Origin: Ostreococcus mediterraneus | Taxonomy: Eukaryota; Chlorophyta; Mamiellophyceae; Mamiellales; Bathycoccaceae | Direction: 5' to 3' | Length of the DNA stretch: 64,000 nt | Assembly: GCA_012295225.1 (NCBI GenBank) | Contig: WMKK01000001.1 | Location: 620,001-684,000 of the forward strand | Shown here: in pieces, positions 1 to 8,624 of the stretch | Layout of the letters: each line of letters opens with the position of its first letter | Position numbering within the stretch: the first letter of the stretch is position 1 | Position numbers and translations under genes: made by a program | The notes under the pieces: model-generated | Database searches by the model: none | Told to the model about the DNA's origin: nothing | What the model saw: only the letters and a program-made list of their open reading frames with translations

Positions 1-2556
1 GGCACCACCAAGCGCCCTGTGCCGCTTGAACACTGCATTTACTTTGGAGGCGACAAGGAGAAAGATTTCTATAAAGTTGGTGAACGTGAAGCGTTCTTGC
101 CTACGGGATATAAAATTGCTGCGGATGCGTACAAGAAGAAGCAACTTGGTAGCAAAGCAACCGCATCGGGCGCGCCAGCCGCGAATAAACAAATCACCGG
201 TCGTGGAGGTCGCAGTGCAGTGCAACCAGGACGTGGTGGCCGCGCCGGTGGTCGTGGAGGCACGCAAAACGTCAGCGGTGGTGCGCCGCGGACGTCAGGA
301 CCAAGCGCTGGAAAAGACAAGAATATGTGGGTAGAACTGATTCGTAACCTCGAACGCAGAGAGCTTTTACCCATGGTTATTTTTGCTTTTAGCAAGAAAA
401 GATGCGATACTTTGGTCGACAGCTTGACCTCAATGGATCTTACCACGAGTTCTGAAAAGCATGAAATTCACATTTTTTGTGAGCGCGCATTGAGCCGTCT
501 GTCAGTCGCAGATCGAAAGTTACCGCAAGTTCTTCGCATCCGTGAGCTTCTTCGGCGGGGTTTGGGCGTCCATCACGCTGGTTTATTACCAATCGTCAAG
601 GAGATCGTAGAAATGCTGTTTTGTCGCGGTTTATTAAAGGTTTTGTACTGCACCGAAACCTTTGCCATGGGCGTCAACGCGCCGGCGCGATGCGTATGCT
701 TCCAAAGCTTACGAAAGCACGACGGTCAAGATTTCAGAGGCTTATTGAGCGGCGAGTATACTCAAATGGCAGGTCGAGCTGGTCGTCGCGGTCTTGACAC
801 CGTCGGCACCGTCATTTTAGCCGCATGGGATAACTTCCCGCAAGAACTCGAATTGCGACAGTTGCTCTCTGGTCAGGCAACAAAGTTACAGTCGCAGTTT
901 CGATTGACGTACGGGATGATTCTGAACCTCATGCGCGTAGAGGATTTGCGCGTGGAAGATATGTTGGCGCGTTCTTTCGCTGAGTTTCATGCACAACGTA
1001 GTGTTGGTGATAGACGAGGCGCGCTTGCTATTGATGCCGCTGCACTTCGCAAGGTTGAACACCTCATTCAAATCGAAGCCCAAATGGCGCCAGACGAATG
1101 GCTTAAAGCGGTTCAGTGGGACAATCACGCACGAGATATCACAACCAGTGCAGACATCGTACGAGAGGCCATCATGACTAGTCGAGGTGCACAAAACGCG
1201 CTTGCTCCCGGACGGATTTTGCTCGTCGCCGCCGAAGGCGAAGGTGGCGAGAACTCCGACGGTTTACCGAAAGGTGGTGTTGCCAAACACTGCGTGTTAT
1301 TACGAGTCTTAAATTCGTCGGTAGCTGCGACAGTAGGTAAATCGTTCGTGGTGTTGGCACCGTGCCCTGAGGGTCATGTAGAAGGTGTCGTGAGCTCTAA
1401 TGACAACGAAACCGAAGTGGCGTCGCCAGAAATGAAGCCACTCAGCAAGAATGATGACGACGATGATGATTTCTTTGGAGGTATGAGTAAGAAATTAGGC
1501 AAACGCGGTGGCGGTGGCCAAAGTGCGTCGTCCAATGCAACACCCGAAGGTTTGCCGTGGTTTCAACAAGCTGGTGGCGTCGATTACGTAATCGCGTGCG
1601 TTCCTGAGACGGCAATTCTGGCAATCACCACAAGTCGCTTGACAGTCGAAGCTGACGCCATACTCGATGGTAATGGTGCATCGGCAGCGACATCGCGCGC
1701 TTTGCTCGCGTTTGAGAAGCTTTGCAACGAAGAAACTTTGGAGGCGCTGCATCCGCTCAAGGATTTAAAGTTGCAAGACATCGTCGCCGTAGAAGCGTGT
1801 CAACATCACGCCGAACTGGTGAAGAGCTTACCCGCGCGGCCGGTGGCGTCGGCACAAAAGCTTCGTGAATGGTCCGCGTTGCTACGCGCCAAGCACGTTT
1901 TACAGTCACGAGTATCTGATCTTGAGTTCGGGTTGTCGGATGCGAATTTACTTCAAATGCCAGACTTTGAAGCGCGCGTCTCCGTGCTTCAGCGTATGGG
2001 ATATCTTGATGAAAATCGCACGGTGACGTTAAAAGGTCGTGTGGCGTGTGAAATTGCCACTGGTGACGAGCTCGTGGGCACAGAAATTATATTTGCTGGT
2101 GTGCTTGCGGACATTCCCTCTGAAGAAGCCGTCGCGCTTCTCGCCGCGCTCGTCTTTCAAGAAAAGAACGCTTCGCCACCATCGCTCGAAGGCTCGCTCA
2201 AGGCTGCATGCGAACGCGCTAAAGAACTTGCCTTGGCGGCTGGTGAAATCCAAATGGCGCACGGCATCCCCATCGCGGCGGATGAATTCGTGGAGACGAC
2301 GCTGCGATTTGGATTGTCAGAAGTCGTCTACGAGTGGGCGCGCGGAACGCAATTCGCAGACATTTGCAAGTTTACTGACGTTCAAGAAGGGAGCGTCGTG
2401 AGAACAATTGTTCGTTTAGATGAAATGTGCCGTGACGTGCGAAACGCAGCGCGCATCATGGGTGATAGCGCGCTATTCTCGAAGATGGAGGAGGCGTCGG
2501 CGCAAATCAAACGCGACATCGTCTTCTCCGCATCCCTTTATGTCGCCGGCGCGTGA
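1..2556 (+). CDS. SKI2: SKI2-like exosome-assisting RNA helicase (5' end missing)
   Basis: The frame is open to base 1, so the gene starts outside the window and the N-terminal RecA domain with Walker A and DEVH is not seen. Visible here are the start of RecA domain 2 after a Gly/Arg-rich linker (about 130-300), the HHAGLLP motif near 571, the MGVNAPAR segment near 668, motif VI QMAGRAGRRG near 763, then the long Ski2 arch insertion and a DSHCT-type C-terminus. Ski2 is the helicase of the cytoplasmic SKI complex, which feeds mRNA 3' ends to the exosome. The opening segment KRPVPLEHC is typical of the SKI2/MTR4 group. The RGG-rich linker and an acidic stretch near 1455 are low-complexity additions. 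MTR4 is the main alternative, but the linker fits SKI2 better. Confidence 0.85.
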   Translation, partial: GTTKRPVPLEHCIYFGGDKEKDFYKVGEREAFLPTGYKIAADAYKKKQLGSKATASGAPAANKQITGRGGRSAVQPGRGGRAGGRGGTQNVSGGAPRTSGPSAGKDKNMWVELIRNLERRELLPMVIFAFSKKRCDTLVDSLTSMDLTTSSEKHEIHIFCERALSRLSVADRKLPQVLRIRELLRRGLGVHHAGLLPIVKEIVEMLFCRGLLKVLYCTETFAMGVNAPARCVCFQSLRKHDGQDFRGLLSGEYTQMAGRAGRRGLDTVGTVILAAWDNFPQELELRQLLSGQATKLQSQFRLTYGMILNLMRVEDLRVEDMLARSFAEFHAQRSVGDRRGALAIDAAALRKVEHLIQIEAQMAPDEWLKAVQWDNHARDITTSADIVREAIMTSRGAQNALAPGRILLVAAEGEGGENSDGLPKGGVAKHCVLLRVLNSSVAATVGKSFVVLAPCPEGHVEGVVSSNDNETEVASPEMKPLSKNDDDDDDFFGGMSKKLGKRGGGGQSASSNATPEGLPWFQQAGGVDYVIACVPETAILAITTSRLTVEADAILDGNGASAATSRALLAFEKLCNEETLEALHPLKDLKLQDIVAVEACQHHAELVKSLPARPVASAQKLREWSALLRAKHVLQSRVSDLEFGLSDANLLQMPDFEARVSVLQRMGYLDENRTVTLKGRVACEIATGDELVGTEIIFAGVLADIPSEEAVALLAALVFQEKNASPPSLEGSLKAACERAKELALAAGEIQMAHGIPIAADEFVETTLRFGLSEVVYEWARGTQFADICKFTDVQEGSVVRTIVRLDEMCRDVRNAARIMGDSALFSKMEEASAQIKRDIVFSASLYVAGA

Positions 2557-2597
2557 GTTAGTCGTTGTTATATTAATCTATCATTACTATACGTGTA

Positions 2598-3349
2598 TTA
2601 CAGTTTACCGAGTTCCTTTTCGAAAGCTTGGCTAAGCTTTTCTGCGCATTCGCGAACGCCGCTCGGGTCGCCTGGCGGGTTGTACACGTACGAGTTACGG
2701 AAAACCGTGCGCACCAGCGCAACAAACTCATCAGGGCTTTCGATGTGTCCATCCAACAACTTTGATTCAATCGTTTTCAAATCCATCGGGTGTTTAATGA
2801 TCACCGGGTAGTCGGGAATGCGCAACGCCTCCCAATCCACGGGTTCGATAAACGGCCACGCTTGCTTCTTCATCGACAACAACTTTTTCAAAATCCCCGC
2901 GCACGTCTTCTGCCACTTACGTCGTCCTTGCGATAACGGTGACGTCCACTCACACACATCCGCATGCGTCTTCTCTAACGCGTTCAACTCTTGCGCCGTG
3001 AGCGGCCGTCTCGTGCCATCCGCCTCCACCTTGACGAGCTTGTACGGCTGAAACGGCGACACCGCGCCCTTCATCGAACCCTCATAATCACCATCATTCA
3101 ACGCTTTCGGTACACACACCGCTATACGCACACAAAACACACCACACCCGTCAGTCATCTCGTCCTCACGCGCGACGCGCCCGCGACAATCCACACCACA
3201 ATCGCCACACCAATCTCCACGCAGATCATCGTCGTCGTCGTCGTCGTCGTCGTCGTCCCCCGCGCGCGACGCGACGCGACGACATCACGAACGCCACACG
3301 CACCGCAATCACACCCAGGTCGAGGCGGTGGCGGTACGCACGACTCCAT
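2598..3349 (-). CDS. Small bromodomain protein, two exons
   Basis: The C-terminal half is a bromodomain: WPFIEPVDWEAL, YPVIIKHPMDLKTIESKL and the acetyl-lysine-binding Asn in SYVYNPPGD, ending a few residues before the stop. It should bind acetylated histone tails. In exon 2 the frame runs upstream without a convincing start, through a GT-rich stretch. I propose complement(join(2598..3121,3304..3349)). The intron is 182 nt with donor GTGCGT, an ACTGAC branch hexamer (3150-3155) and acceptor ATAG ending at 3122. Exon 1 is 46 nt, starts with ATG in good context (G at -3 and +4) and matches the phase, giving about 189 aa. Without splicing, ATG at 3158 is the alternative start. There are no other recognisable domains. 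It is divergent from ubinuclein, another chromatin gene. The domain is certain; the exon model is inference. Confidence 0.8.
3122..3303 (-). other. Predicted intron of the bromodomain gene
   Basis: Donor GTGCGT at 3303-3298, branch hexamer ACTGAC at 3155-3150 and acceptor ATAG ending at 3122; branch A to acceptor is 29 nt. The intron contains an uninterrupted CGT-type trinucleotide tract near 3229-3256. Donor, branch and spacing match the other introns of this window. Confidence 0.6.
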
Positions 3350-3445
3350 CTCCGTCGTCGAACGCGCCGTCGGTGAACGCGCGAACGCGGACGCCGCGCC
3401 AATGCCGACGACGACCGCCGTCGACGCGATCGTCGCGCGCGACCC

Positions 3446-3527
3446 TTGCAAGGGACTCGTTGACCAATCGTGACCCCAGTGAACCATGGGTGGTCCTGGT
3501 CGTGATTGGTCAACGAGTCCCTTGCAA
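3446..3527. repeat. 24-bp perfect inverted repeat carrying CCAAT boxes
   Basis: The left arm is 3446-3469 and the right arm 3504-3527. They are exact reverse complements over 24 bases, with partial pairing continuing into a 34-base spacer that itself holds a CCATGG palindrome. Each arm contains CCAAT/ATTGG next to TTGAC, so the pair presents opposed CCAAT boxes midway between two divergent genes. This could be a bidirectional promoter element or a small foldback repeat. Confidence 0.75.
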
Positions 3528-3705
3528 TAGTCCAACACGCATCTCCGCGTTCGCGCGTCGTCGTCGTCGTCGTCGCGACAGCTGGTGGGACTCGACGCGA
3601 CGCGGCGCGTCCGTCGCGTCGTACATTGCGCACGAAAACGCCAAGACTCGCGACCGCGGTCTCGCGCGATGGGCGAGACGAACGCGAACGCGAACGCCCC
3701 CGATC

Positions 3706-3707
<2 letters not shown>

Positions 3708-3745
<38 letters not shown>

Positions 3746-3783
3746 GTGGACGATGGGCGTGATTCCCATCGACTGGACTGGTG

Positions 3784-3825
<42 letters not shown>
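3708..3825. repeat. (GAC)12 / (GTC)14 inverted trinucleotide hairpin
   Basis: (GAC)12 spans 3708-3743 and (GTC)14 spans 3784-3825. They are mutually complementary and enclose a smaller 7-bp stem (3751-3757 with 3765-3771). The whole could fold into a long hairpin or cruciform upstream of ubinuclein. Confidence 0.75.
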
Positions 3826-3826
<1 letters not shown>

Positions 3827-4067
3827 GTCGCGCACACGCCGAGGCGCACGTGGGTGAACGCGACGCATTCGTGCGGTGAAGGTTGTGATAGACGACGACG
3901 ACGACGACGACGACGAAAGCGCGCGCGCGGCGTCGCGAGGACGACGCGGTGTGCGCATCGATTCAACGCGCGCGCGATTTGAGTTTTTGAGTTTGAGTTT
4001 GATTTTGAGTTGATTCGCGCGCGCGCGCGGTGTGTGGTGTGCTTTGACGAGGCGGACGCGAGACGGT

Positions 4068-5630
4068 ATGGATTCGAACCTGACGTCGCCGAATGCACCG
4101 CGACGGCTCGTCGTGCGCCTGGATTTATCCGCCGATGACGTGCCGTGCGTGAATTATAAAAAGTTGCTCAAGGAGCAAGGCGGGGGCGCGAGCGCGCGAA
4201 GCGAAAAGGATTCGGCGAAGAGCAGCGCTGAGAAACGCGCGAGAGATGCGATTGAGGCGAGAAAAACCTCTGGTGGTGGTCCGGCGGCGTTGTTGGAACC
4301 GACGAATACGGGTGGGCACATGGCGGCGGTGATTCGACGCATCGAGGCGTTGTACCAGGGCGGCCGAGGCGAGGCGTCGAGCGACGACGAAGACGAGAGC
4401 GGCGAGAGCGGGGAGAGCGGGGACGAGGAGGAGGAGGAGGAGGAGGGTGATGGTGACGAGGAGGGTGATGGCGAAAGTGGTGATGACGATGATTCGGGGT
4501 CGGAGATGGAAGATCCTGATGATAAGCCGACGATGACGCCCAACGGGACGCGCGTGGTTGAGCCGACGGCGCCACCCGCGGGCAAGGCGGACAAACCAGC
4601 AAAGAAGAAAAAAGCAAAGAAGAAGGCGGATAGAGACTGGTACGACGTGGATGACGACTTTATCGATGACGATGAGCTCGATGAGTACTTTGAAGACGAT
4701 GGGTTGAAAACCAAGCACAGTGGATTCTTCATCAACAAGGGCGAGTTGCAAAAGGTTGACGAGGAGGGTCGCACACCCGTGAAGGCGGCGGCGGTCGTCG
4801 AAGACGAAGAGGATGAAAAACCAAAGAAGAAGGATAGAAAGAAGCGAACTGCGCAGCTCGAATGGACGCAAGAAAGCAAGCAATTGTTAACCAAGGCGGT
4901 CCAAACGTACGGATTGCGTTGGCAGATGATTTGCGACTCTGGGGAGTTTGACGAATTGAAGCCGTACACGGCGGCGCGCATGGCGCGTCAGTGGAAGATG
5001 ACGCAGGAAGATTTACTCAAGCGCGGTATTGAGGTTATTATCCCGAATGCACCGCCACCGAGTAAGGTGACGTCCGCAGCCACGCTCACGTCTACGGCGA
5101 CGACGTCAAACAAAGAGAATGATGATGGAGACGCGGGGTTGAGCACACCAGCCAAGCGCAGCGCACAGGGAGACGTCGAAGCCGCGTCGACGGGTAAAAA
5201 ACAAAAGACGAACGGCTTTAACGAGAACGACCCGCGGCATCCGAATGCCAAAAGACGCGTGGTTGAAAGTCTGGATGCGGAGATGAAGAAACTCAAAGAT
5301 AAAGTTGACGAAGAGTGTGCAGCAATTCGCCAAGCGGTGAAGAGCAAAGCGACGACGTCGACGCCACCCGCCGTCTTCAAGTGGGAATGGACCGCCGACA
5401 CCACCGAGCTGTTTTACAGAATCTTAGCTCGCTTGTTCTTTGCTTTTCCAAAGACTGAAGCGAGTAGGGTGTGGAGCAAGCTTCAATTGTGCTTTCCGGA
5501 CGATTTCGACGTCACGTTGGACGCGCTGAGAAAAAAGTACGTCTCTGTGCAAAAGAAGAAAACGGCGGATGAGAAGAGCGCAATCCTCGGCTTGACGACT
5601 TCAATCAGCGTTGCGACGACACCCACGTAA
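4068..5630 (+). CDS. UBN: Ubinuclein/HPC2-type subunit of the HIRA histone chaperone
   Basis: The protein is 520 aa from the chosen ATG; an in-frame ATG at 4032 is possible. The diagnostic Hpc2-related domain lies at about residues 187-225 (WYDVDDDFIDDDELDEYFED followed by TKHSGFFINKGEL). Family knowledge: this domain docks on HIRA, which deposits histone H3.3 independently of replication. The N-terminus has a conserved-looking segment (RLVVRLDLSADDVPCVNYKK), then a long acidic tract (about 105-150) and a Lys-rich nuclear-type patch near 175-185. A second structured region around residues 265-315 and a C-terminal domain (about 430-510) fit the ubinuclein middle and C-terminal domains. The gene is divergent from the bromodomain gene across a repeat-rich spacer. 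Confidence 0.85.
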   Translation: MDSNLTSPNAPRRLVVRLDLSADDVPCVNYKKLLKEQGGGASARSEKDSAKSSAEKRARDAIEARKTSGGGPAALLEPTNTGGHMAAVIRRIEALYQGGRGEASSDDEDESGESGESGDEEEEEEEGDGDEEGDGESGDDDDSGSEMEDPDDKPTMTPNGTRVVEPTAPPAGKADKPAKKKKAKKKADRDWYDVDDDFIDDDELDEYFEDDGLKTKHSGFFINKGELQKVDEEGRTPVKAAAVVEDEEDEKPKKKDRKKRTAQLEWTQESKQLLTKAVQTYGLRWQMICDSGEFDELKPYTAARMARQWKMTQEDLLKRGIEVIIPNAPPPSKVTSAATLTSTATTSNKENDDGDAGLSTPAKRSAQGDVEAASTGKKQKTNGFNENDPRHPNAKRRVVESLDAEMKKLKDKVDEECAAIRQAVKSKATTSTPPAVFKWEWTADTTELFYRILARLFFAFPKTEASRVWSKLQLCFPDDFDVTLDALRKKYVSVQKKKTADEKSAILGLTTSISVATTPT

Positions 5631-5728
5631 AAAAACATCGCAGACACGCGTGCGCGTGTCAGTAAAGTGCACAGAGTTGGATCATATGAATTAATTAATT
5701 GTAATACAAAAAGAACAACCTTGGTCTC

Positions 5729-6280
5729 TTACGACTGCGCTGAAACGTTTTGAAGCTCGACGAGAGCGTCTCTTGTACGCGCGCGCGTGTCATCATACAT
5801 CTGCGACAGACGATTCAAAAGCGTCTGCGTCGCTCCAACGCTGGAAATCGTACGTTCTAAATCACGCACACGCGATTCGTCCATGTGATTTATCGTCGTC
5901 TGCATGTTATCTTGAATCTTTTCATGCACGCCGCGCATGCCAACATCCGCCCAATCGAGCGTTTCGCACGCGACGCGCAACGCTTCTACGAGCTCATTCT
6001 TTTCCGCCTCCACCGTCTCCCGCCGCTCCCGCTCGCGTCGCGCCATCGATTCATACTTGCCTAATTCACGCATTCGCTCGGCATCGATCGCTTTCGCATT
6101 TCTATTCAATTCCATCAACGCCGCGCGCGTCGCTCGCGCTTCGTCCCGCTCCGCCTCTCTCAAATGTCTCACCCGTTCCAACTCCCTCGCCGTCTTCAAC
6201 GCGCTCGTGCGATATCGCTCAATCTCTCGACGTAATTTCGCACGCTCAGCAATCCACGCGCGTTCGGTTTCCCTATCCAT
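5729..6280 (-). CDS. Coiled-coil protein of unknown function
   Basis: The protein is 183 aa from the ATG at 6280 (MDRETERAW). The open frame extends to a GTG at 6292, which is not needed. Residues 5-110 are heptad-rich and charged, with many Arg/Glu repeats typical of a long coiled coil. The C-terminal 70 residues are a second helical segment ending in LVELQNVSAQS. No catalytic motif or membrane segment is seen and I do not recognise a family. It is convergent with ubinuclein and divergent from the SpoU methyltransferase gene. An ACTGAC hexamer lies just upstream on this strand (6306-6311), so a tiny 5' intron cannot be fully excluded. Confidence 0.6.
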   Translation of the reverse strand: MDRETERAWIAERAKLRREIERYRTSALKTARELERVRHLREAERDEARATRAALMELNRNAKAIDAERMRELGKYESMARRERERRETVEAEKNELVEALRVACETLDWADVGMRGVHEKIQDNMQTTINHMDESRVRDLERTISSVGATQTLLNRLSQMYDDTRARTRDALVELQNVSAQS

Positions 6281-6573
6281 CGTCGTCAACACGCATCCAT
6301 CGCCCGTCAGTCCATCGCAGCTCGCACACGCGCATGGTCACGCGCGCCGTCACATCAATCGCGTACCGCGCCACGCCCGCCGCGCAGTTCGACGAACACT
6401 GAAAATAAAACGACGACGGCGAATGCGTCGTCGTCTCGCGCGCGGGCGCTTTCGCCGCGGATGCACCGCACGCGCGACGCATTCGTCGTCGTATGCGGCA
6501 TGAAATGAAGCGACACTTGAAAAAGTTGCTTTTTCGTTGACTGCGTTGACCGTCACACCCGCGCCCGAACTCG

Positions 6574-7386
6574 ATGGCTGGCGACGACGACGACGACGAA
6601 CGACGAACGGTGACGGAGGATGCCAGCGCGCCGCCTTCGACACCGCGACGCGACTTTTACGTGTGCGTGCACAACGTCGCCAAGAAACACAACGTCGGCA
6701 ACGTGGCCCGCAGCGCCACCGCGTTCGGCGCCAAGAGCGTCGTGTTGATTGGCTCGAGGCAGTTTAACACGTTCGGCGCGCAAGGGAGCGATAATCACGT
6801 GGAGTTTGAACATTTTGAAACCTTGCACGAGTGTCGACGGGTGATGATTGACGAGCGCGGGTGCACGCAAATCCTTGGGGTTGAAATCGTGGAGGGCGCG
6901 CTCGCGGTGCACGCGCATCCGTTTACGGGGAACACGGCGTTTATTCTAGGCAACGAGGTGCGTTGATGCGAATCATATGTCGATGTGTGTTTTGTTTATT
7001 GTGTGCGCGTACTGACGTCGATTTTGCGTGTGTTTACACAGGGACATGGCTTGACGGAGCAACAAAAAGCGATTTGCGACGGCTACGTGTACATTCCGCA
7101 ATACGGTTCCGGGACGGCGTCTTTAAACGTCTCCGTAGCGGCATCGATCGTGATGCACCATTTCGCGCTCTGGGCACAGTATGACGAACGCGCGCGCGAG
7201 GGTGAGAAATTTATTGTCGCCGAACGACGACAGAGAACGTCTAAACGAGGCGTCATAGGCGAACATCCAGACGCCGTACGCGCGAGACGCGCGGCGGCGC
7301 GGCTCGCGGCACAAAATGACGATAGAGACGACCATGTCGACGATGACGGTGGCGCTGGTGAAAATATAGAGAGTGTTATTTTTTGA
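6574..7386 (+). CDS. SpoU/TrmH-family RNA 2'-O-methyltransferase
   Basis: The model is join(6574..6957,7042..7386), 242 aa. It belongs to the SPOUT superfamily: motif 1 HNVGNVARSATAFG, motif 2 ILGNEGHGL and motif 3 GTASLNVSVAASI. Motif 2 is read correctly only after removing the 84-nt intron, which proves the splice. These knotted enzymes transfer a methyl group from S-adenosylmethionine to the 2'-OH of tRNA or rRNA. The exact target cannot be told. The acidic N-terminus (MAGDDDDDE) is not a convincing organelle presequence, so a nuclear or cytosolic role is favoured. The C-terminal tail is charged and probably disordered. Confidence 0.88.
6958..7041 (+). other. Intron of the SpoU methyltransferase gene
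   Basis: 84 nt with donor GTGCGT, branch ACTGAC at 7011-7016 and acceptor ACAG ending at 7041. Branch A to acceptor is 26 nt. Removing it joins GNE to GHG and rebuilds SPOUT motif 2. Confidence 0.92.
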
Positions 7387-7517
7387 TGCACGAGTCGAGT
7401 CACCATCGTCGTCGTCTCGTGCATCTAGGTGCGCGTTTAAACGTCAGAAGTATAGAAATTTTAATAGAGTGCAACAAACAATCGCTTGTCCTCACACAGT
7501 GACGCCGCCGAAATCGC

Positions 7518-8525
7518 ATGCGCTCGGTCGCGGTCAAATGGTCTGGGGGCACTCCATCGACGTTTACCATCAACGTAGACGACGACGCGACGATTGCGCA
7601 CCTCAAATGTGCCATCGAAGCCGTGACTTCGGTGCGAACGACGAGAATAAAGCTCTTAAACGTGCGCGTCGACGCGAAAACGCCCGCGAGCGATGAAGTG
7701 GCGTTGGCATCGATTGGTAAATTTCCCAAGGTTGTGATGATGATGGGCATGGTTGAAAGCGCGGTGGAGGCGCATGCGAACGCGGTGAAGGTTGCAGAGT
7801 TGGTTGGTGAGGATGTTGAGGACGATTTCGACATTAGTCTAGCGGCAGAGACGACGAATGCGGCGACGAATGCGATGTTTTTAGCCAAGATTGATGGACG
7901 GGTGAGAAATAAGCAAATGAAAATGTTGAATCCCTCGCGGCCTGGGGCGAGGGCTTTGGTGTTGGATATAGATTACACGTTGTTCGACCACAGAACGACG
8001 GCAGAGACGCCGCTCGAGCTGCAAAGGCCGTACTTGCACGAATTTTTAACGCACGCATACGCCGATGACAGATACGACATTTTCATTTGGAGCGCGACAA
8101 ATTTGAGCTGGATTGAGCTTAAAATGACCCAGCTTGGAGTATTGACGCACACAGATTATAAAATCGTGGGCCTGATTGACTCGCAAGCGATGATTACAGT
8201 AGAGACAGCCAAGTACGGCGTTTTTAATTGTAAGCCCCTCGGATATTTGTGGGGACAAACGTGGCCAGCTGGTGTCGAATACGGACCGCACAACACTATC
8301 ATGTTCGACGATTTGGGACGGAACTTTCTGATGAATCCGCAATCGGGGCTTAAAATCCGTCCGTTTCGAAATGCGCACACGTCCCGAGCAACGGATCGAG
8401 AGCTCGTGCACCTATCGAGATATCTAAGCGCCATCGCAAAGCTCGACGACTTTACATCCCTCAACCATAACAAATGGGAAAAGTTCTTGCGCGAGCAACG
8501 CGAAAGTGACGAGCAAGACAAATAG
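7518..8525 (+). CDS. UBLCP1: UBLCP1-like nuclear proteasome phosphatase
   Basis: 335 aa, the usual length of the family. The N-terminal 80 residues read as a ubiquitin-like domain. Then comes a FCP1/SCP-type HAD phosphatase domain with the catalytic DxDxT in VLDIDYTLFDHR (about residues 147-158), the family signature RPYLHEFLTHAY, IFIWSATNLSWIELKM, and the later acidic motif FDDLGRNF. Known role: UBLCP1 dephosphorylates the 19S regulatory particle in the nucleus, using the Ubl to dock on Rpn1. It is intron-free here. The next gene, NOL, starts 100 nt downstream on the same strand. All catalytic residues appear intact. Confidence 0.95.
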   Translation: MRSVAVKWSGGTPSTFTINVDDDATIAHLKCAIEAVTSVRTTRIKLLNVRVDAKTPASDEVALASIGKFPKVVMMMGMVESAVEAHANAVKVAELVGEDVEDDFDISLAAETTNAATNAMFLAKIDGRVRNKQMKMLNPSRPGARALVLDIDYTLFDHRTTAETPLELQRPYLHEFLTHAYADDRYDIFIWSATNLSWIELKMTQLGVLTHTDYKIVGLIDSQAMITVETAKYGVFNCKPLGYLWGQTWPAGVEYGPHNTIMFDDLGRNFLMNPQSGLKIRPFRNAHTSRATDRELVHLSRYLSAIAKLDDFTSLNHNKWEKFLREQRESDEQDK

Positions 8526-8624
8526 ATTCTAGAAAATACAGTACGTACCAACGTTGGTACTTTTGAGTCACAGTTGTAAAATACAAACGCACATGCTTTA
8601 TCCTCACTTTCGCACACGCAACTG

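Larger units (their letters stand above)
3350..4067. promoter_or_regulatory. Repeat-rich divergent promoter region, bromodomain gene / ubinuclein
   Basis: This spacer of about 0.7 kb separates two divergent chromatin genes and is unusually long for this genome. It holds a 24-bp inverted repeat with CCAAT boxes (3446-3527), a trinucleotide hairpin (3708-3825), further CGT and GAC tracts near 3560 and 3893-3916, and a T-rich stretch with GTTTGAG-like repeats near 3980-4010. Long open frames crossing it on both strands are poly-Arg, poly-Asp or poly-Ser translations of the repeats and are not accepted as genes. Confidence 0.6.

Noticed and set aside
4068-4080. GGATTCGAACC, the reverse complement of a tRNA B box
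   Set aside because: No T-stem or acceptor stem forms around it on the minus strand, and it is the start of the ubinuclein coding sequence.
3155-4098. Several Arg-, Asp- or Ser-rich frames in the 3.1-4.1 kb spacer
   Set aside because: They are translations of CGT/ACG repeats in all frames, with no domain and no conserved-looking segment.
4125-4981. Two long minus-strand frames across ubinuclein
   Set aside because: Their poly-Leu/Val and poly-Ser runs are mirror translations of the acidic GAG/GAT tracts of ubinuclein.
6273-6311. Possible tiny intron at the start of the coiled-coil gene (5729-6280)
   Set aside because: The only phase-compatible donor gives an intron of about 55 nt with a poor fit, while a plain ATG at 6280 explains the gene.
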